Shown here: piece by piece, positions 61,803-64,000 of the stretch | How the letters are laid out: each line of letters begins with the position of its first letter | Numbering within the stretch: the stretch's first letter is position 1 | Assembly (NCBI GenBank): GCA_964538025.1 | Contig: CAZICZ010000010.1 | Span: forward strand, 49,653 to 113,652 | DNA: 64,000 bases | Reading direction: 5' to 3' | From: UBA5078 sp964538025 | GTDB taxonomy: Bacteria > Pseudomonadota > Gammaproteobacteria > Pseudomonadales > Pseudohongiellaceae | Notes under the pieces: model-generated | Database searches by the model: none | Told to the model about the DNA's origin: nothing | The model's input: the letters and a program-made list of their open reading frames with translations, nothing else | Program-made: the position numbers and the translations under genes

Positions 61803-63387
61803 CAGAGGCCAGCAGATCGAGATCCGGGTCATGCACCCGGGTGCTGATATTGAGCAATCCTAAAACGGTGTGAAAGTAATTGTCGTGGGACGCCGGTTCT
61901 GCGGCACGCGCCAACAGGCGCTCACGCTGTGCCTCAAAGCCCTCGCCCAGCCACATCAGGGACGCCACGTGTTTCTGCGCGCTCGGGGCAATGGCATAGG
62001 GCAGCCCGTGCAGGTAGAGGCCCATCTCGCCCAGTGATTCCCCATGATCCGCCATGTAATACAGGGCGGTCGCAAACTCCTCCTGTCGCGGCGTCAGAAA
62101 CTCAATGACGGAGGCGAGGAAATAATTGCTGTACAGCAGCGCATTGTCATAGGCATTCGTAATCTCTTCCTGGGAGCACTCCTCGATCTGATTCGTCTGG
62201 CATACCGGCGTGTAGCGTTCAAAGGCCTTGGGATAGCGCTTGTAGTACGCTGGACCGTGATTGCCCATCTGGTGCATCACGATCACGATGTCTCCCTCGG
62301 GATGCGCCTGAAGATAGTCGTCCAGCCCGCTGAGCATGCCCACATCCCGGCACTCCTCGTCGCAGACAGGGTTCACGTCGGCATGACGGAAATCTTCAAA
62401 GGGAATATTGACGGCCACGCCTTTGGAATCGGAGTTATTGTCCCGCCACAACACGTTCACGCCGGCGCGCTGCAGCACATCCAGAACGTTCTCCCTGCCA
62501 TTGGCACGGTCCAGCGTGAAATCCTCGAAGGGGTCCAACGAGAACATGCAGGGCAGCGAATAGGCGGTGGAGGTGGCGCAGGAACTCACCTCGGGAAAGT
62601 TCACCACGGCATAGGGGGCCAGCGGGGCATTGGTGTCGCGCCCGTAGCCGTTAAGCGACCAGTGATCCGCGCGCGTCGCCTCGCCCACCACCAGTACCAC
62701 CAGCTTGCGCTGGTCCGAACGACGGGCAACACGGGCGTCCTCGCCGATCACTTCACGGGGACCGGTCGAGGCCTCCGATATCTTGCTGTCGACCAGTTTG
62801 CTGGCGGAATACACGAGCGTCAGCGGGTTCATGTAGTAACGCAGGTCTTTCTCCTCGCGGATGAAGCCGGTGTACTGTTCCGACAGCAGCAGCAGATTGG
62901 CCACGATCACCAGCAGCAGCACGCCCAGCATTTTGCCGCGGGCACGCAGTTCGCTGCGCAGGGAAAGACAGGGCACGGTGAAGCGATACACCGCAAACGC
63001 GGGCAGAATGCCCAACACAAGCACATAGCTCACGAGCTTCAGGTTCAGGAGGTCGGCGACCTCGCGCGAGTCCGTCATCAGCGTGTTTTGCAGCATGGAG
63101 GCGTCAATGATGACGTTGTAATTGTTCATGAAGTAGCTGCCTGCCGCGGCAAAAGGGAAGAGCAGCATCAGAACGGGCTTGAAGGTCAATTTGGTGAGCA
63201 CGACCCCCAGAAAAAAGGCAATCGTGCAAAAAAGAAGAATCGCCAGAGAAATGAAAAACGCGAGGTTTTCCTGAAACGGATAGCGGCCCAGGACATTCTG
63301 GAAGAACGCAAGGTTGTAGCCGGCTGCAAAAATAAAGGCAGCAAGCAATATGATTGCGCTGCTGCCCTTTGCCTTAATCACAGTCAT
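61777..63387 (-). CDS. eptA: Lipid A phosphoethanolamine transferase
   Basis: EptA moves phosphoethanolamine onto lipid A, reducing its negative charge and lowering polymyxin binding. The 536-residue protein has five N-terminal membrane segments and a periplasmic alkaline-phosphatase-like domain. GEATRADHWSLNGYGRDT binds zinc, SSCATSTAYSLPCMFS has the candidate Thr nucleophile, and later WRDNNSDSKG, HQMGNHGP and DHGESLG carry further ligands. The gene is divergent from a PAP2 gene across a PmrA-box-like site. Confidence 0.92.
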   Translation of the reverse strand: MTVIKAKGSSAIILLAAFIFAAGYNLAFFQNVLGRYPFQENLAFFISLAILLFCTIAFFLGVVLTKLTFKPVLMLLFPFAAAGSYFMNNYNVIIDASMLQNTLMTDSREVADLLNLKLVSYVLVLGILPAFAVYRFTVPCLSLRSELRARGKMLGVLLLVIVANLLLLSEQYTGFIREEKDLRYYMNPLTLVYSASKLVDSKISEASTGPREVIGEDARVARRSDQRKLVVLVVGEATRADHWSLNGYGRDTNAPLAPYAVVNFPEVSSCATSTAYSLPCMFSLDPFEDFTLDRANGRENVLDVLQRAGVNVLWRDNNSDSKGVAVNIPFEDFRHADVNPVCDEECRDVGMLSGLDDYLQAHPEGDIVIVMHQMGNHGPAYYKRYPKAFERYTPVCQTNQIEECSQEEITNAYDNALLYSNYFLASVIEFLTPRQEEFATALYYMADHGESLGEMGLYLHGLPYAIAPSAQKHVASLMWLGEGFEAQRERLLARAAEPASHDNYFHTVLGLLNISTRVHDPDLDLLASVKGAMPGG

Positions 63388-63470
63388 ACTCGGGTACCGT
63401 CAGGCTTAAAATGGCGAGTACTCTTCACATACCCTCCAAAGGAGATTCGAGGGCAGTGTGCCTCGCCTGT

Positions 63471-63487
63471 CTTAAGACAGACTTAAT
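63471..63487. promoter_or_regulatory. PmrA-box-like direct repeat between eptA and the PAP2 gene
   Basis: CTTAAG-ACAGA-CTTAAT is a direct repeat of the PmrA/BasR form YTTAAK-N5-YTTAAK. It also contains a 14 bp palindrome (63467-63480). It lies 84 bp from eptA and 44 bp from PAP2, and its reverse strand matches the looser HTTAAD form too, so it may serve both genes. Confidence 0.65.
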
Positions 63488-63530
63488 TCCCGACGACTAA
63501 ACTGAATAAAATTTAAACAGAGTGATAGTC

Positions 63531-64000
63531 ATGCGCCGCGACACGATTTCCCTGCTCCTTCTCCCCACCCTGCTCTTTCTGGCGCTGACCACCGCCCTCT
63601 GGATCAGCCATGCCGACCTGTGGCTGGCCGATCAGCTCTACCGGCTGCAGGGCAATGACTGGGTGTTGCAGGACGCCTGGGTGACCAATGCGTTTATTCA
63701 TGATCAGGGCCGCAATGTGGTGGCGGGGATATTGCTGGCGGTGCTGGCGGCTATCGCCCTCAGCAGCGTGAATCCGCGTTTGACGCCCTACCGGCGGGGA
63801 TTCTGGTACGTGCTTACCAGCGCGCTGGTGACCGTCGCGGTGGTGAATCTCATGAAAGAGACGACCGGGGTGGACTGTCCCTGGGACCTTAGCCGCTATG
63901 GCGGTGAGAATGCCTATGTGCCCCTGTTCGGACAGTTGCCTCCCGGGCAGGAGGCTGGCCGCTGTTTCCCCGCCGGGCATGCCAGTGGCGCGTATTGCTG
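63531..64000 (+). CDS. PAP2-family membrane phosphatase, 3' end cut by the window
   Basis: The first 156 codons are visible. The protein has three or more hydrophobic segments, then VNLMKETTGVDCPWDLSRYGG and a CFPAGHASGAY motif that corresponds to the central PAP2 catalytic block (PSGH-like). Such phosphatases act on lipid A, undecaprenyl pyrophosphate or phosphatidic acid. The third motif lies beyond the edge. ATG 63531 has AGAGTGA upstream. It faces eptA, so lipid A or phospholipid work is likely. Confidence 0.85.
   Translation, partial: MRRDTISLLLLPTLLFLALTTALWISHADLWLADQLYRLQGNDWVLQDAWVTNAFIHDQGRNVVAGILLAVLAAIALSSVNPRLTPYRRGFWYVLTSALVTVAVVNLMKETTGVDCPWDLSRYGGENAYVPLFGQLPPGQEAGRCFPAGHASGAYC

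Noticed and set aside
1..64000. tRNA, rRNA, CRISPR array, phage or insertion-sequence features
   Set aside because: I found no cloverleaf-like sequence, no regularly spaced repeats, and no integrase, transposase or phage structural protein among the frames.

Overview
The window is high-GC DNA (roughly 60-65 percent by eye) from one chromosome, with tightly packed genes on both strands. The housekeeping set (YaiL/DUF2058, YaeQ, YfbR, Hsp33, UPF0149, DUF1415, the YbhP-ClsB pair, a fused TrpE-TrpG, a lone assimilatory nitrate reductase and a PmrA-box next to eptA) points to a free-living, aerobic gammaproteobacterium, probably environmental or marine. That is inferred from gene content; no rRNA or tRNA gene is present to prove it. 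I see no phage, insertion sequence, integrase or CRISPR array, so this is core or stable accessory chromosome.

Layout. 0-7.8 kb, mostly minus strand: exported amidase, UPF0149 protein, S1-type RNA-binding protein, TonB-dependent receptor with a terminator-like leader, an exported FAH-fold enzyme and a TetA-like MFS pump. 7.9-17.1 kb: small conserved genes (DUF2058, DoxX, YaeQ), an MHS-type MFS transporter overlapping a divergent PEP carboxylase, YfbR, a DEAD-box helicase with DUF1415, YqaA and an XRE regulator. 17.3-22.6 kb: AbgT transporter, a redoxin/cytochrome c/copper-monooxygenase-like fusion, a thiolase and a VOC protein. 22.7-25.9 kb: the nitrate reductase nasA behind an NtrC-like enhancer, a sigma54-like promoter and a terminator leader. 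25.9-29.8 kb: a GntR-ABC operon whose permease is fused to an alpha/beta hydrolase. 30-37 kb: a secreted Ig-like protein, DUF4159, RND and EmrB-type exporters and a DedA protein. 37.3-42.2 kb: a complete livKHMGF operon. 42.5-48 kb: S1/P1 nuclease, haem A synthase, Hsp33 and trpE(G) with a trpL attenuator. 48-51.3 kb: exported unknown, serine hydrolase, methyltransferase. 51.2-61.8 kb: fatty-acid beta-oxidation genes (alcohol dehydrogenase, FadB/J-type, thiolase, acyl-CoA dehydrogenase, FadH-type dienoyl-CoA reductase) interleaved with YbhP-ClsB and a universal stress protein. 61.8-64 kb: eptA and a divergent PAP2 phosphatase sharing a PmrA-box-like site.

Themes. Several genes act on acyl chains and membranes: the beta-oxidation enzymes, cardiolipin synthase, EptA and PAP2. 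Export is well represented (MFS, RND, AbgT, GntR-ABC). The clearest regulatory signals are a trp leader peptide with tandem Trp codons that overlaps its own hairpin, the nitrogen-control assembly ahead of nasA, and the direct repeat between eptA and PAP2. The most unusual proteins are the permease-hydrolase fusion at 27.2-29.8 kb and the cysteine-less redoxin fused to a c-type haem and a copper-monooxygenase-like module at 19-20.7 kb.
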